Source: Azophilus sp965247035 (GTDB lineage: Bacteria; Pseudomonadota; Gammaproteobacteria; Pseudomonadales; Azotimanducaceae). Taken from it: a stretch of DNA of 64,000 nt. Positions 1-9,180 of the stretch are shown one piece after another; position 1 is the first letter of the stretch, and each line of letters starts with the position of its first letter. The stretch covers positions 186,001 through 250,000 of the forward strand of contig CBDFGJ010000002.1 in assembly GCA_965247035.1 (NCBI GenBank), written 5' to 3'. The notes beneath the pieces are model-generated. The model worked only from the letters and a program-made list of their open reading frames with translations. It was not told the DNA's origin and did no database searches. A program made the position numbers and the translations under genes.

Positions 1-62
1 TGTGGATTTTGTGATCGACAATTGCCAGCGTGGTGCTCTCAGAGTGGTGGCCTTCGCTTGGC

Positions 63-341
63 TCATCCAAGGGGTTCGGGCGGCCGGTAGCCTTCGATTA
101 GGTCAATGGGTTCGTTGTTCAGGAACTTCTCCATCTGCGCGGCTAGGTATTGCCGCGCATCCGGGTCGATGAGACGCAGGTTCCGTTCATTGATGAGCAT
201 GGTCTGCAACGCCTGCCACTCCGTCCAAGCTCGATGCGAGACAGTCTCATAGATCAATTCCCCTTTGGCCCCCGGCAGCGGCGGCACCGTCAGTCCTTCC
301 AACTCTTCTTGGTATTTGCGGCAAAACACAGTGTGGGTCAT
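63..341 (-). CDS. yggX: YggX family Fe(2+)-trafficking / oxidative damage protection protein
   Basis: The 92-residue product matches the YggX family over its full length (E. coli YggX is 91 aa). It opens with the typical MTHTVFCRKYQEELEGL block, whose single Cys at residue 7 is the family's conserved cysteine. It also keeps the central W-x-x-WQ..QTMLINE segment and the C-terminal QMEKFL block. The family is cytosolic and is linked to iron handling and protection of Fe-S clusters from oxidation. It lies just downstream of mutY on the same strand (103-bp gap), the usual gammaproteobacterial arrangement, so the two are probably co-transcribed. mutY itself encodes an Fe-S enzyme, which fits the pairing. 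Confidence 0.95.
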   Translation of the reverse strand: MTHTVFCRKYQEELEGLTVPPLPGAKGELIYETVSHRAWTEWQALQTMLINERNLRLIDPDARQYLAAQMEKFLNNEPIDLIEGYRPPEPLG

Positions 342-444
342 AACCGCAGTCTACTCCAATAAAGTCATCATTTTCCTGAACCCCGCCCATGCCCATTCAA
401 GCCGTCCGGTGCCGGAGCACCACGGCAGCATGAAAGCCTGTGCG

Positions 445-1533
445 TCAATCAGGGGTGCTCCAAGTTTCCTCAATAGCGGCGATCAAGATTGCCGACGGCG
501 CTGAAAGGCCAACCGCTTGGCTTCCTTCCGGCTCATACCACATGCGCCCTTCGCTATCGCCAATGCTGTGCGGCTTGTCATCAAGACGCAGGTAGTGGGG
601 TTCGATATCTAGGTGAAAGTGGGTGAGGCTGTGTCGGAACACTGGGGCGAGCCGATGCGACCGGATGGCGCTTTGCCGGATGCCGAACTCCTGACAGACT
701 GACTCAGGCGAGCATTCCACCCGGCGCTGGGGCGGCGTCCACAGACCGCCCCAAAGCCCAATTTCCGGGCGCCGCTCCAACAGGCAGGCCCCGGCGGCGG
801 TGCTGATGACGAACATGCGGGCCTTGCGCACGGGCTTCTGGCGACATTTCGCCTTGGCCGGGAGTTCCTCCACCCGATCGGTAGCGAGCGCTTCGCACCG
901 TTCCGCCAATGGGCAGCGAACGCACTGCGGCGAACGGAGAACGCACAGGGTGGCGCCAAGGTCCATGACGCCTTGGGTGTAGGCGGCGGTCCGCTGCCTT
1001 GGGGTATGGGCCTCGGCAAGGGCCCAAAGCGCATTTCGAGCGGCCGCTGTCGTCAGGCGGCCATCAATGCCATGAAACCGCTCCAGCACCCGTTTGACGT
1101 TGCCGTCCAGAATGACGCCGAAGCGACCCATCGCCAAGGCGAGAATGGCGCCAGCGGTGGAGCGGCCGACGCCCGGCAACGCTTGCAACTCATCCCCCGT
1201 GTCGGGGAAAGCGCCGCCGCTAGCGGCGATGAGCCTAGCGCTTTTGTGCAGGTTGCGGGCGCGAGCGTAGTAGCCAAGTCCTGACCAATAATGGAGCACC
1301 TCATCGAGTTCCGCCACCGCCAACGCATGAACGTCCGGGAAGCGGGCCATAAACTGCTCGAAATAGGGAACAACCACCTGCACCTGCGTCTGCTGCAGCA
1401 TGATCTCCGAAACCCATACGGAATACGGGGTTGGGTTCCGCTGCCAAGGCAGACTTTTGCGTCCGTGGCGGTCAAACCAGGCCAGCAGCTTAACGGCCAG
1501 CCAATCCAAAGGTTCAGCGGCGATTTTCGTCAC
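445..1533 (-). CDS. mutY: A/G-specific adenine DNA glycosylase MutY
   Basis: Removes adenine mispaired with 8-oxoguanine or guanine in base-excision repair. Visible are the catalytic Glu in SEIMLQQTQV (about residue 43), the helix-hairpin-helix LPGVGRSTAGAI, and the following ILDGNVKRV with the catalytic Asp. The Fe-S ligands follow the C-x6-C-x2-C-x5-C pattern (CVLRSPQCVRCPLAERC). The last ~120 residues form the NUDIX-like 8-oxoG recognition domain. The frame is open back to 1608, but a GTG at 1533 gives 362 aa, close to E. coli's 350, and only a 20-bp overlap with the upstream asmA-like gene. I prefer GTG, though no strong ribosome binding site decides it. yggX follows. Confidence 0.93.
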   Translation of the reverse strand: MTKIAAEPLDWLAVKLLAWFDRHGRKSLPWQRNPTPYSVWVSEIMLQQTQVQVVVPYFEQFMARFPDVHALAVAELDEVLHYWSGLGYYARARNLHKSARLIAASGGAFPDTGDELQALPGVGRSTAGAILALAMGRFGVILDGNVKRVLERFHGIDGRLTTAAARNALWALAEAHTPRQRTAAYTQGVMDLGATLCVLRSPQCVRCPLAERCEALATDRVEELPAKAKCRQKPVRKARMFVISTAAGACLLERRPEIGLWGGLWTPPQRRVECSPESVCQEFGIRQSAIRSHRLAPVFRHSLTHFHLDIEPHYLRLDDKPHSIGDSEGRMWYEPEGSQAVGLSAPSAILIAAIEETWSTPD

Positions 1534-2761
1534 GACCTCGGCGCAGGAATTCAAGCATTGATTTGGCGGTATCTTGAAATGCGGGAGGCACCCTCTTGAT
1601 GACAGCATCCAGCGACTGAGGTGCGGTGTCCTGGGCCATGTCGGCGATCAACCGCACAACGCTCTCCATGTCCAAAGCGCAATTCGGCGACGCTAAAGTG
1701 CCCCGGCAGCGCACTTGAAAAGGCCGCCCTTGAAGAATGTCGCCAGCTGGGAAACCAGTGGCCGCCGAGCTGTCTTCAATGATCAATTTCGCCGTCAGGT
1801 TCAACTCATCCCGTGCAATCTGGTACTGACCCTGGGCATCGATGGACAGGCTGTCCAAGTTGAGGCTGAGGCGGTGGTCCGTGGCATCGACTTTCCAATC
1901 CCCCTCCAGTTTGCTATAAGCCAATGGGTTGAACGCGGATTCCCCAGCGCCGCTGACCGAGGCCAACAACTTCAAGGCTCGACCAAGTTGCCGCAAGTAG
2001 ATGCGTCCCCCCTCCCCGTCAAGCTGGACGGCGCCGACCGCAGAGGACGCCATCTCAGGCCACGCATCGCCAATCAAGTGAAAATCCCCAGTCAAATCCA
2101 CCGCTCCCTCCCAATGCACTTCCGGCCCCAACCAAGGGCCGAGTTTTCGCGCCCGGAGGTTCTCGACGTTGAAGTGCAGATCCCACTCGGCGGGACGCGG
2201 CTTAGCGCTGAGATCAAGCCGCAATTGGCCAACGCCGCCAAGAACGTCCGGCCCCTGAAGGCGAATGCGGACATCTCCGCCGGCTGCGGCAAGGGTTGCG
2301 GTCATCGGCCCCAAGACTTGGCCATCCGCCTTGATGCGGATGGAGTCACATTTCCCATCGCCATTGACTTGACCAAGGACATCAAGCATCAGGGGTAGGT
2401 TTGAGGCATCAACACTAGTTTGCGGCCAGTGCGCAACATCGAAGTTCAAGTCGCACAGGCCGCTGACCGAGGGCGTTTGGAATTGCAAACCAGCCAATCG
2501 GTAGTGCTCCGCAAGCGGGCTAAAGCTAAACTCCTGAACTCGCCAGGAGCCATCCACCGCCTTAACGGATGCGGCGGTGATGGCTGGGGAGGGGACCAGC
2601 CACCAGCCAAGATCGCCCTGAATGCGGATGGGCGTGCCCGTCTCGGCGGCGAAGCGCTCCTCGATCATCGGTCGGAAACGGTTTAATTCGGCCAGAAACC
2701 AAACGCCACCAAGCAAGAACAGTAAAATGACCGCGCTGAGTGCGATGAGCAATTTACGCAT
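1514..2761 (-). CDS. AsmA family protein
   Basis: About 415 residues from the ATG at 2761, which starts a clear N-terminal membrane anchor (MRKLLIALSAVILLFLLGG). A periplasmic AsmA-like body follows: RPMIEERFAAETGTPIRIQG, then repeated beta-rich segments and a C-terminal DSLSIDAQGQYQIARDELNL region typical of AsmA proteins. The family is linked to outer-membrane assembly and lipid transport between membranes. The frame stays open to 3043, but the extra 94 residues run into a MITE-like repeat and lack any signal, so the internal ATG is chosen. It is shorter than E. coli AsmA (617 aa). Its 3' end overlaps mutY, suggesting an asmA-mutY-yggX operon. Confidence 0.82.
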   Translation of the reverse strand: MRKLLIALSAVILLFLLGGVWFLAELNRFRPMIEERFAAETGTPIRIQGDLGWWLVPSPAITAASVKAVDGSWRVQEFSFSPLAEHYRLAGLQFQTPSVSGLCDLNFDVAHWPQTSVDASNLPLMLDVLGQVNGDGKCDSIRIKADGQVLGPMTATLAAAGGDVRIRLQGPDVLGGVGQLRLDLSAKPRPAEWDLHFNVENLRARKLGPWLGPEVHWEGAVDLTGDFHLIGDAWPEMASSAVGAVQLDGEGGRIYLRQLGRALKLLASVSGAGESAFNPLAYSKLEGDWKVDATDHRLSLNLDSLSIDAQGQYQIARDELNLTAKLIIEDSSAATGFPAGDILQGRPFQVRCRGTLASPNCALDMESVVRLIADMAQDTAPQSLDAVIKRVPPAFQDTAKSMLEFLRRGRDENRR

Positions 2762-3269
2762 GGGGACAAGACTTAAAATTGAGGCGGGTAGACAAAGTAT
2801 AAGGGATTGGGACATTGAAAACCGACGCCGCACTTGTTGGAGCGCAGGCGCACCGAGTGCGTTTATGGGTGGTGGGGCACTTTGAAATTTTCGGTCAACG
2901 AAAACCAATGGGTGCAGGTAAGGGTGACGCACTACCCGTTTATCGGCTTTCTTTATGAAGTCTCTGAAATACTCGCAGGTTGTCGCAGTGCAACAAGGCC
3001 AATCTGTTTCGATGACGTGTAAGCAAGTGAACATAGATGACAACTGATCACATCCGCCATGCGATGGCCAATCCTTGGAAGTTAATCAGAGGGTCCTTGT
3101 CTTTGACGCAGCCGCCAACACGGAGAAAACTCCTTAGCAATGCGAATTGCTCAACAACCGCCCGGCAAGCAGGCAGCGTTTGGCTTGGTCCGCAACCTAG
3201 GGGTGGCGCAAGCAGGGGACTTGCCCGCCGCCCGCACCGCGACAAGGCGCTGTTCGGGGTAAGGGGCTG
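2762..3269. other. Intergenic region between asmA-like gene and ddl
   Basis: About 500 bp separate the divergent asmA-like and ddl genes. The stretch must hold promoters for both directions. It contains one copy of the 146-bp MITE-like repeat (2954-3097). I see no convincing coding sequence; the short ORFs here are shadows that run through the repeat. Confidence 0.6.
2954..3097 (-). mobile_element. MITE-like repeat, copy A (inverted, degenerate right end)
   Basis: One of four related intergenic elements in the window (others at 7231, 53804 and 57966). Read on the minus strand it begins with a degenerate terminal repeat (AAGGACCCTCTGATTAA) and ends CAGAGACTTCATA. The internal landmarks are GGATTGGCCATCGCATGGCG, TTACACGTCATCGAAA and CTTGTTGCACTGCGA. 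One end has TA; the other has changed to AA. No coding capacity is seen, so it would be a non-autonomous element mobilised in trans, by a transposase not present in this window. It is the most diverged of the four at its ends. Confidence 0.7.
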
Positions 3270-4205
3270 ATGCCGGGCGGCCACATCGTGGTGCTGATGG
3301 GAGGCGACTCTTGGGAAGCGGAGGTCTCTAGGGTTTCGGCCAAGCAAGTGGCTGTCGGCCTTGAGGCGAGCGGATACCAAGTCACCCGTTTGGAGCTTGA
3401 TCGGGATACACCCGCAAGGCTGATTCAACTCCGCCCCACGGCCGTTTTCCCTGCCCTGCACGGGCCGCCAGGGGAGGACGGAACGGTGCAGGGCTTGCTG
3501 GAGATTCTAGAGATTCCCTACGTCGGCGGCGGCGTTCACGCCAGTGCGCTGACCATGGACAAGGCCGGCGCCAAGGATGCCTTTCGCCGTGCTGAACTGC
3601 CCGTTGCCGATGACTTAGTGCTGTTTCCCGATGTTCAGGTTGAACAGGCAATCAACCAAATCAGAGCCAAGCTAGGCGAGCACATCGTCATCAAGCCGAT
3701 CGGCCAAGGCAGCGCCCTCGGCGTGGTCCGGTTGCCTGCGCCCCAAGAGCTTGGTCGCCAACTCACCGACGCCCTGGCCTTGGGCAAGGTCATTGTTGAA
3801 CCTTTCATCCCTGGTCGGGAGATCACCGTGGGCGTGCTTGACCTTCACGGTCAGGTACCGATGGCCTTTCCGGTCATCGAAATCCGCACCGCACCCACCC
3901 AATGGTACGACTCGGTGAACCGCTACAAGGCCGGCGCCAGCGAACATGTCATTCCCGCGCCCCTGCCCGACTCCGTCAACGCCGAACTGCAACGCATCGC
4001 CCTCGCCGCCCATCGCGTCTCGGGCCTGCGCGATCTATCCCGAGCGGACTTCATCTTGGACGACCATCGAATCTGGTTGCTGGAAGTCAATTCGCTGCCG
4101 GGCATGACGCCGACCAGCCTGTATCCGGACGGCGCCCGAGCCAGCGGCATGAATTTACCTCAGCTATTGGACGCGCTGATAAGAAGCGCCATCGCCCACG
4201 GCTAA
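3270..4205 (+). CDS. ddl: D-alanine--D-alanine ligase
   Basis: ATP-grasp enzyme joining two D-Ala residues for peptidoglycan precursor synthesis in the cytoplasm. The 311-aa product shows HGPPGEDGTVQGLLEILE near residue 64 (N-terminal substrate site), the LTMDKAGAKDAFRRAELP block, the ATP-grasp lid with VIKPIGQGSALGV, and the C-terminal metal and substrate motif LLEVNSLPGMTPTSLYPDGA. Length is normal for the family (about 306-320). The ATG at 3270 is preceded by a purine-rich AAGGGG. Unlike many gammaproteobacteria, it sits outside the dcw cell-division cluster: its neighbours are asmA-like (divergent) and amtB (convergent). Confidence 0.95.
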   Translation: MPGGHIVVLMGGDSWEAEVSRVSAKQVAVGLEASGYQVTRLELDRDTPARLIQLRPTAVFPALHGPPGEDGTVQGLLEILEIPYVGGGVHASALTMDKAGAKDAFRRAELPVADDLVLFPDVQVEQAINQIRAKLGEHIVIKPIGQGSALGVVRLPAPQELGRQLTDALALGKVIVEPFIPGREITVGVLDLHGQVPMAFPVIEIRTAPTQWYDSVNRYKAGASEHVIPAPLPDSVNAELQRIALAAHRVSGLRDLSRADFILDDHRIWLLEVNSLPGMTPTSLYPDGARASGMNLPQLLDALIRSAIAHG

Positions 4206-4300
4206 TTCGCCCACCGCCCTCTCGCCGGTCTGAGCCACCCGCAGGAGCAAGCCCCCTGTCGCGCAAAGCAACAGTTGGGCTCCATGCGCGGCATCGTTAG

Positions 4301-5587
4301 CTACAGGTCGTAGCCTCGCTCGTTGTGCATGGCCAAGTCCAAACCGCGCTGTTCGTCCTCCTCCGACACACGGCTGTCGAGCAGCGCATTGGTGACCTTA
4401 AGAATCAGGAAGGTCGCCAGCGCCGTGTATCCGACGACGGCGACCACACCCAAGGCTTGCACACCCAACTGGCTGCCCATAGTGGCCTCTGCAGAACTGT
4501 AGCCTTGGCCGCTGAACACGCCAAGGGCTGTGCTGGCGAAGATGGCCGTGAGCAAGGTGCCCAGCACGCCGCCGACGCCATGCACCGAAAATACATCTAG
4601 GGAGTCGTCTATCCTCAGGGAGCGCTTGATGTAGATGGTGGCCAAGAAACAAGCCAAGCCCGCAGCAATGCCGATGATAAGAGCGCCGGCCGGGCCCACA
4701 TAGCCCGAGGCTGGCGTAATGGTGCCAAGCCCAGCCACCATGCCGGTGACCAGACCGAGGGCGCTCGGCTTGCCAAAACGAACCCACTCGCAAATCATCC
4801 AGGTGAACGCGCCGGCGGAGGCGGAAATATGGGTTACAAGCATGGCCATAGCCGCGTCCCCGTTGGCTGCCAGAGCACTACCGCCGTTGAATCCAAACCA
4901 GCCCACCCAGAGCATTCCGGCACCGGCCATGGTGAGGGTCATGTTGTGCGGGGGCATGGCGCTGTCGGGAAAGCCGCGCCGATTGCCTAACACCAGAGCG
5001 GCGACGATGGCGGCGACGCCAGCGGTGATGTGTACCACCGTGCCACCGGCGAAATCCATCAGGCCCATCTCGCCGAGCCAGCCGCCGCCCCAAACCCAAT
5101 GGCAGATGGGCGCGTAAACGAGCAGCACCCAAAGGGCGCTGAACACCAGCATGGCCGAAAAACGCATGCGCTCGGCAAAACTGCCAACGATCAACGCGGG
5201 GGTGATGATGGCGAAAGTCAACTGAAAAAGGGCAAAGGCCGACTCTGGAATGGTGCCCTCCAAGCTGCCTTCCTCGACACCGGCGAAAAACGCCTTGCCT
5301 AAGCCACCGATCAAGGCATTGCCATCGGCAAAAGCCAAGCTATAGCCAACAATCAACCAGAGAATCGACACCATGCAGGTGATGACGAAGCACTGCACGA
5401 GCACGCTCAACACGTTCCTCGTGCGCACTAGGCCAGAATAAAACAGCGACAACCCCGGTATGGTCATGAACAAAACCAAGGCGACCGAAGTAAGAACCCA
5501 AGCGGTATCGCCTTGATTCAACCCTTCGTCCGCCAAACCGGGCGCCGCAACCAAGACTAGGCACAGAGCCATCACGCAGCGAATCAT
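4301..5587 (-). CDS. amtB: Ammonium transporter AmtB
   Basis: Inner-membrane Amt/Rh channel for ammonium, 428 aa from the chosen start, with a cleavable signal (MIRCVMALCLVLVAAPGLA) followed by eleven membrane segments. The two pore histidines are visible in FAGGTVVHITAGVA and SVHGVGGVLG. The C-terminal cytoplasmic tail ends ERGYDL, the type contacted by GlnK. The ATG at 5587 is preferred over 5605 because GGGAGG lies 8 bases upstream of it. No glnK is adjacent: the gene is convergent with ddl and the 284 bp upstream hold no other gene. Nitrogen control would have to come from a promoter in that gap. Confidence 0.94.
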   Translation of the reverse strand: MIRCVMALCLVLVAAPGLADEGLNQGDTAWVLTSVALVLFMTIPGLSLFYSGLVRTRNVLSVLVQCFVITCMVSILWLIVGYSLAFADGNALIGGLGKAFFAGVEEGSLEGTIPESAFALFQLTFAIITPALIVGSFAERMRFSAMLVFSALWVLLVYAPICHWVWGGGWLGEMGLMDFAGGTVVHITAGVAAIVAALVLGNRRGFPDSAMPPHNMTLTMAGAGMLWVGWFGFNGGSALAANGDAAMAMLVTHISASAGAFTWMICEWVRFGKPSALGLVTGMVAGLGTITPASGYVGPAGALIIGIAAGLACFLATIYIKRSLRIDDSLDVFSVHGVGGVLGTLLTAIFASTALGVFSGQGYSSAEATMGSQLGVQALGVVAVVGYTALATFLILKVTNALLDSRVSEEDEQRGLDLAMHNERGYDL

Positions 5588-5871
5588 ATTCACGTCCTCC
5601 CTCAATGAATCATGAGCTTCAAGCCTTCGCTTGGCAGCCCCAACGCTAATGAACTCAGGTTATAGGTTAATAGAAGGAAGCAGGGTACGCCACCGTTTGC
5701 ACGGATGGTGTCAACGCCAAGCCAAAATCCGTTTGCCTCCAACAAGGCGCTTAACAACTGGCTTCTGCGGTTGATCCCAGCGCAGGCGGGGAACGCGATG
5801 TCATGCGCGTTGGTGGCCTCCCAGACACACTGGGTCGTCCACGCCGGCAGCGGCGCCCTGCTGCCGCAAAG

Positions 5872-7080
5872 TCACGCCTCCAATCCCTGCCGACGAATGA
5901 ATCGGCCCAACATGGGCACGGCAAAGGAATACCTGCCATGGCGATTTTTGTACACCAACCCTTGGGCGGCGAGTGCGGCAAGCATCTGGTTGACCTGACT
6001 GCTACCGATTGGTTTGTCGAGGGCTTGTTTCGATTTCTCGACCACTTCCTGAACCCGGAACTCGTCGTCGCCATGCTCAAGCTGAGAGATCACGAATAGC
6101 AACTCCCTTTGCCGATCGGTGGTGCGAGCCCAACGTCCCGCGAAGAAGTCGGTATCGAGTTTCTGCTCAATTTCGACAACGGGAACCGATGCGGGCTCTC
6201 CTTGATCGGCCCTCTGAATAAAGGCGTCGAAGACCTCTCGGCAGATAAACTGAATGAAATACGGATACCCCCCCGACAGATCGAATATCTTGTCCACAGC
6301 GTGATCATTGAGACGCAGCGGGCACTGGGCATCTTCGATGGGTTTACGAATCGCTTGCTTGCTCGCGCACTCGTCCAGACTACGCAGAAACACGACCCTG
6401 AACATTCTCTCCGAATATGTCCGTGCGTCCACAAGCTTGGTAAACAACGTCGGCAGCCCGGCTAGGACCAGCATCAAGGGAAGCCCCTTTTTTTGCAGAG
6501 ACTGGAAGCAGTCGAGCAGGAGGGACAGGGGGTACTGCTCCTTCTTCGGCTGATCGGCGAGGTTCTGAGCCTCGTCATAGGCGAAGATAATCCCGCGCAC
6601 CCGCGATACCTTGGACAACGCATGCCATGCCACTTCCAAAACGCCCTTGAGCTTGTCGAGCGCCAATCCGGGAATGCGTTTGTAGACATGCATGAGGGCC
6701 TCGTAGCCGAGGGTGCGGGGGACTATTTCCGGGCTAGCCGAAAATCCGGCGCGGCGTATCACCTCCGTTTCCACGACCAAGTTCGAAGTGACCGGCGAGA
6801 GATCCGTGCAGATGCGGATGGCCATTTTGTCTTCGTCGACACTCGTGGACTGCGCAAGGTCCGCCCCTATCCACATCCACCCGTGACGCATTGCCAGCGG
6901 CTTGAACGAGTCCAAAAGCACGGTCTTGCCCACCCCTCGAAGCCCCGTCAGAATCATGTTTTCCAGAATCGTGCTTTGGCCAAGGAGGCGGAGAAATTCC
7001 TCACGCTCCTCTTCTCGCCCAGCGAGATAGGGCGGCTGATGGCCTGCGCCTGGACGAAATGGGTTTGAAAAGCTGTCCAC
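5872..7080 (-). CDS. AAA family ATPase (Orc1/Cdc6-like fold), orphan
   Basis: A 402-residue cytosolic ATPase. The Walker A motif GLRGVGKT lies at about residue 46. The Walker B motif is IIFAYDEAQN near 168, followed by a sensor region with LPLMLVLAGLPTL. FRVVFLRSLDECASKQAIRKP lies in the AAA lid, and a C-terminal winged-helix-like region ends in GRYSFAVPMLGRFIRRQ. The N-terminal NPFRPGAGHQPPYLAGREEE is typical of stand-alone archaeal-type or MoxR-unrelated AAA ATPases annotated as ATP-binding protein. No partner gene (nuclease, protease, transposase) lies beside it, so its substrate is unknown. The upstream sequence (7081-7165) is very AT-rich, unlike the coding region, and may be its promoter. 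Confidence 0.85.
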   Translation of the reverse strand: MDSFSNPFRPGAGHQPPYLAGREEEREEFLRLLGQSTILENMILTGLRGVGKTVLLDSFKPLAMRHGWMWIGADLAQSTSVDEDKMAIRICTDLSPVTSNLVVETEVIRRAGFSASPEIVPRTLGYEALMHVYKRIPGLALDKLKGVLEVAWHALSKVSRVRGIIFAYDEAQNLADQPKKEQYPLSLLLDCFQSLQKKGLPLMLVLAGLPTLFTKLVDARTYSERMFRVVFLRSLDECASKQAIRKPIEDAQCPLRLNDHAVDKIFDLSGGYPYFIQFICREVFDAFIQRADQGEPASVPVVEIEQKLDTDFFAGRWARTTDRQRELLFVISQLEHGDDEFRVQEVVEKSKQALDKPIGSSQVNQMLAALAAQGLVYKNRHGRYSFAVPMLGRFIRRQGLEA

Positions 7081-7554
7081 GCCGATATTTATTCTTATTA
7101 ATTTCGATGCGTAAATTTATTCTTCTATATAAATTTAATCAACAAATTAATTAGAAATTAATACGGCGTGGCGGGCGCACCGCCTCGCAACTGCGGGTGG
7201 GCCTGCGGTCCATGGCCGGTAGGCGTCCGCTAGGGAACCTCTGGCTAAATTCCGGGGGTTGGCCATCAGATGGCGAGTGGAATTATTTATCTTCTATTTT
7301 TCAATGGCTTACACATTATCGAAAAAAGCTGACCTTGTGGCACTGCGAAAGCCTGCGAATTCTTCCGAGGCTTCTTAGACCCAGATGGAGCCCCAGCCTG
7401 CGGCAAAGTTAAACAGTGGCCGGTTCACTTGGGGTAGCGCTTCGCTAGCGAGAGTGACCGAGCGGATGGCGGCCCTGGTCATCGCACAATGTTGGTCGGT
7501 GTTTGATATGCATGTTGGCGGTCTGCATCTTCCATCGGTCGTGTCCGCCTAGGG
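7081..7554. other. Intergenic region with AT-rich promoter-like tract and a MITE-like repeat
   Basis: The first ~85 bp upstream of the AAA ATPase are AT-rich with overlapping imperfect inverted repeats of TTAATTT/AAATTAA type, a likely promoter or operator. The GC-rich remainder holds MITE-like copy B (7231-7377). Nothing coding is supported between 7378 and 7554. Confidence 0.5.
7231..7377 (+). mobile_element. MITE-like repeat, copy B
   Basis: Starts TAGGGAACCTCTGG and ends TCCGAGGCTTCTTA, so both ends carry TA and an imperfect terminal inverted repeat. The internal landmarks match the other copies: GGTTGGCCATCAGATGGCGA, TTATCTTCTAT, TTACACATTATCGAAAAAA and GGCACTGCGAAAGCCTGCGA. It is non-coding. 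It lies between the AAA ATPase and DUF2235 genes. Confidence 0.75.
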
Positions 7555-8718
7555 TCAGTCGGTATTGGACCATTCCCGCAGGCCGCTGATGCCGAGAATG
7601 GGTCCGCTGTGTCCTCCATCGGCCAGCAACAGCCTGAACTTGAGGCCACGCAGCGCCGCCGGGCGGTAGGTGGGTACGGCGTGGAATCTCTTCTTGACGG
7701 AGTGATGGAGGAGCGGGAGATCGTCCTCGTTCCTGCTCGGTCGGTCATTGTCGTTGACCCGAATGAATCGTGGTTCCTGGTCCATTATAATACCGGTATA
7801 CCCGTGCAGCAGGCCATCGACCCGCGGGTGGATGGCTATGTCATCGACTTCCAGTCCCACCCATGCGTCGTCCCGCCGCCGAAGCAATTTCTCTAAGCTG
7901 GTGGTGTCTCCGCCGTCCGTTATCGAGATGTGATCGCCAAGCGCCTTCTGGCAACGATCAATCATGAAGGCTAGGGCCAAGTCGGACAGCCCGTCGAACC
8001 AGCACCCGCCGCCGATGTCTCCGTGTACGCCGGGGAACCACACCTCAAGGATCCGCTCCGGGGCATTCTTATCCTTGTTCATCAGGGTGGGCATGAACGA
8101 CACTCGGTCCTCGTCAATGGAGACAAGATGCACGGCCCGATCAATGCGCTCGTTCAGTGTGCCGTTCTCGAATAAGACATCGCTCTTGATCTTCTCTCCT
8201 TGGCGATGAATGCCGTCCATGGCGGCCACCGTGTCGAACGCGCCAAGGAACGACACCCTGACGTCCTGGCGCTCGGCGAAAATCATGTTGGCGAACTTTC
8301 TCGCCAACGCTGCACCGCGGCTGTATCCGAACACAACGAGCTTGTCGCCCGCTTGGTATTGTGCATTGCGAAAGTCCTGCTTGGCTTCATTCAGTATCTC
8401 GCTGGCGTCGCTGAAACTCGGTGCTATGACCTTGTTCACGCTCTTCTTGGCCACCGAACACAGCCAGCCGAGCAGAGGAATGTTGACGCCGCTCTCCCTC
8501 GTACCAATGCCGTTGTAATAGTAGCTCTTCTGTTTGCCGCCGCTAGGTGTGTCGATTAGCGGCGAATCTGCTTTCATGCCGCCGCCCATTAGCACGTGCA
8601 GCTTCAAGATGTTGCTGACGCTCTCGTCCTCTTTGAACTCGCCAACATCGCTCGGTTCGTTGCCCGTGCCATCGAAACAAAATACCAGCGTCTTGCCCAC
8701 GTGGGTGCCGTCCGTCAT
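7555..8718 (-). CDS. DUF2235 domain alpha/beta hydrolase
   Basis: The 387-aa product has the signature layout of DUF2235 proteins, a lipase-like fold that includes some type VI secretion phospholipases (Tle1-like). It has an N-terminal KTLVFCFDGTGNEP, the nucleophile elbow VFGYSRGAALARKFANMI (GxSxG with Ser near residue 153), FLGAFDTVAAMD, and the GVHGDIGGGCWFDGLSDLAL block with the catalytic Asp/His neighbourhood. No signal peptide or T6SS gene is nearby, so a secreted effector role is not supported; the substrate is unknown. Its first 67 bp are duplicated at 9931-9997 as part of the tandem duplication that follows. Confidence 0.88.
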   Translation of the reverse strand: MTDGTHVGKTLVFCFDGTGNEPSDVGEFKEDESVSNILKLHVLMGGGMKADSPLIDTPSGGKQKSYYYNGIGTRESGVNIPLLGWLCSVAKKSVNKVIAPSFSDASEILNEAKQDFRNAQYQAGDKLVVFGYSRGAALARKFANMIFAERQDVRVSFLGAFDTVAAMDGIHRQGEKIKSDVLFENGTLNERIDRAVHLVSIDEDRVSFMPTLMNKDKNAPERILEVWFPGVHGDIGGGCWFDGLSDLALAFMIDRCQKALGDHISITDGGDTTSLEKLLRRRDDAWVGLEVDDIAIHPRVDGLLHGYTGIIMDQEPRFIRVNDNDRPSRNEDDLPLLHHSVKKRFHAVPTYRPAALRGLKFRLLLADGGHSGPILGISGLREWSNTD

Positions 8719-9180
8719 TGCCGTTCCTTCGCCATTCCTCCGTGCCGCGTTGCCTAAGCCTGAGCATCGCGTTGTGGGCCATTGGGGCGATTGCCTTGTC
8801 GCTCAACCCAGATCGGGTATGCGCCCGCGCGCCGTTCCTAGACGAGCAGTCTAGCCAAGGGCTGGCAACTGTAAAGGAAAGTTGGCGAACGGCGTAACGG
8901 TCGCCATCATCAACCTATCAATCCAATGCGCTAGGGGCGCGGCAAAGCGCACCAGCAAAACCCTGAGAGGCAAGCGACGAACGAGCCAACGGACGAAGAA
9001 CTGACATGGACGCCTCAACAACAGGCGGACTTTGGCGATGCGGCGAATACGCTGACGCTGTAAGAAACGCTGCGCAGGGAATCCGGCCGAAATGCGAACC
9101 CGCGCCCCGTAAGGGTTTCGGGCGATTCATTCCAAGGATTGAAACGCACTCGGTCCGATTCTGGGGGAGCGGGCCGGTTT

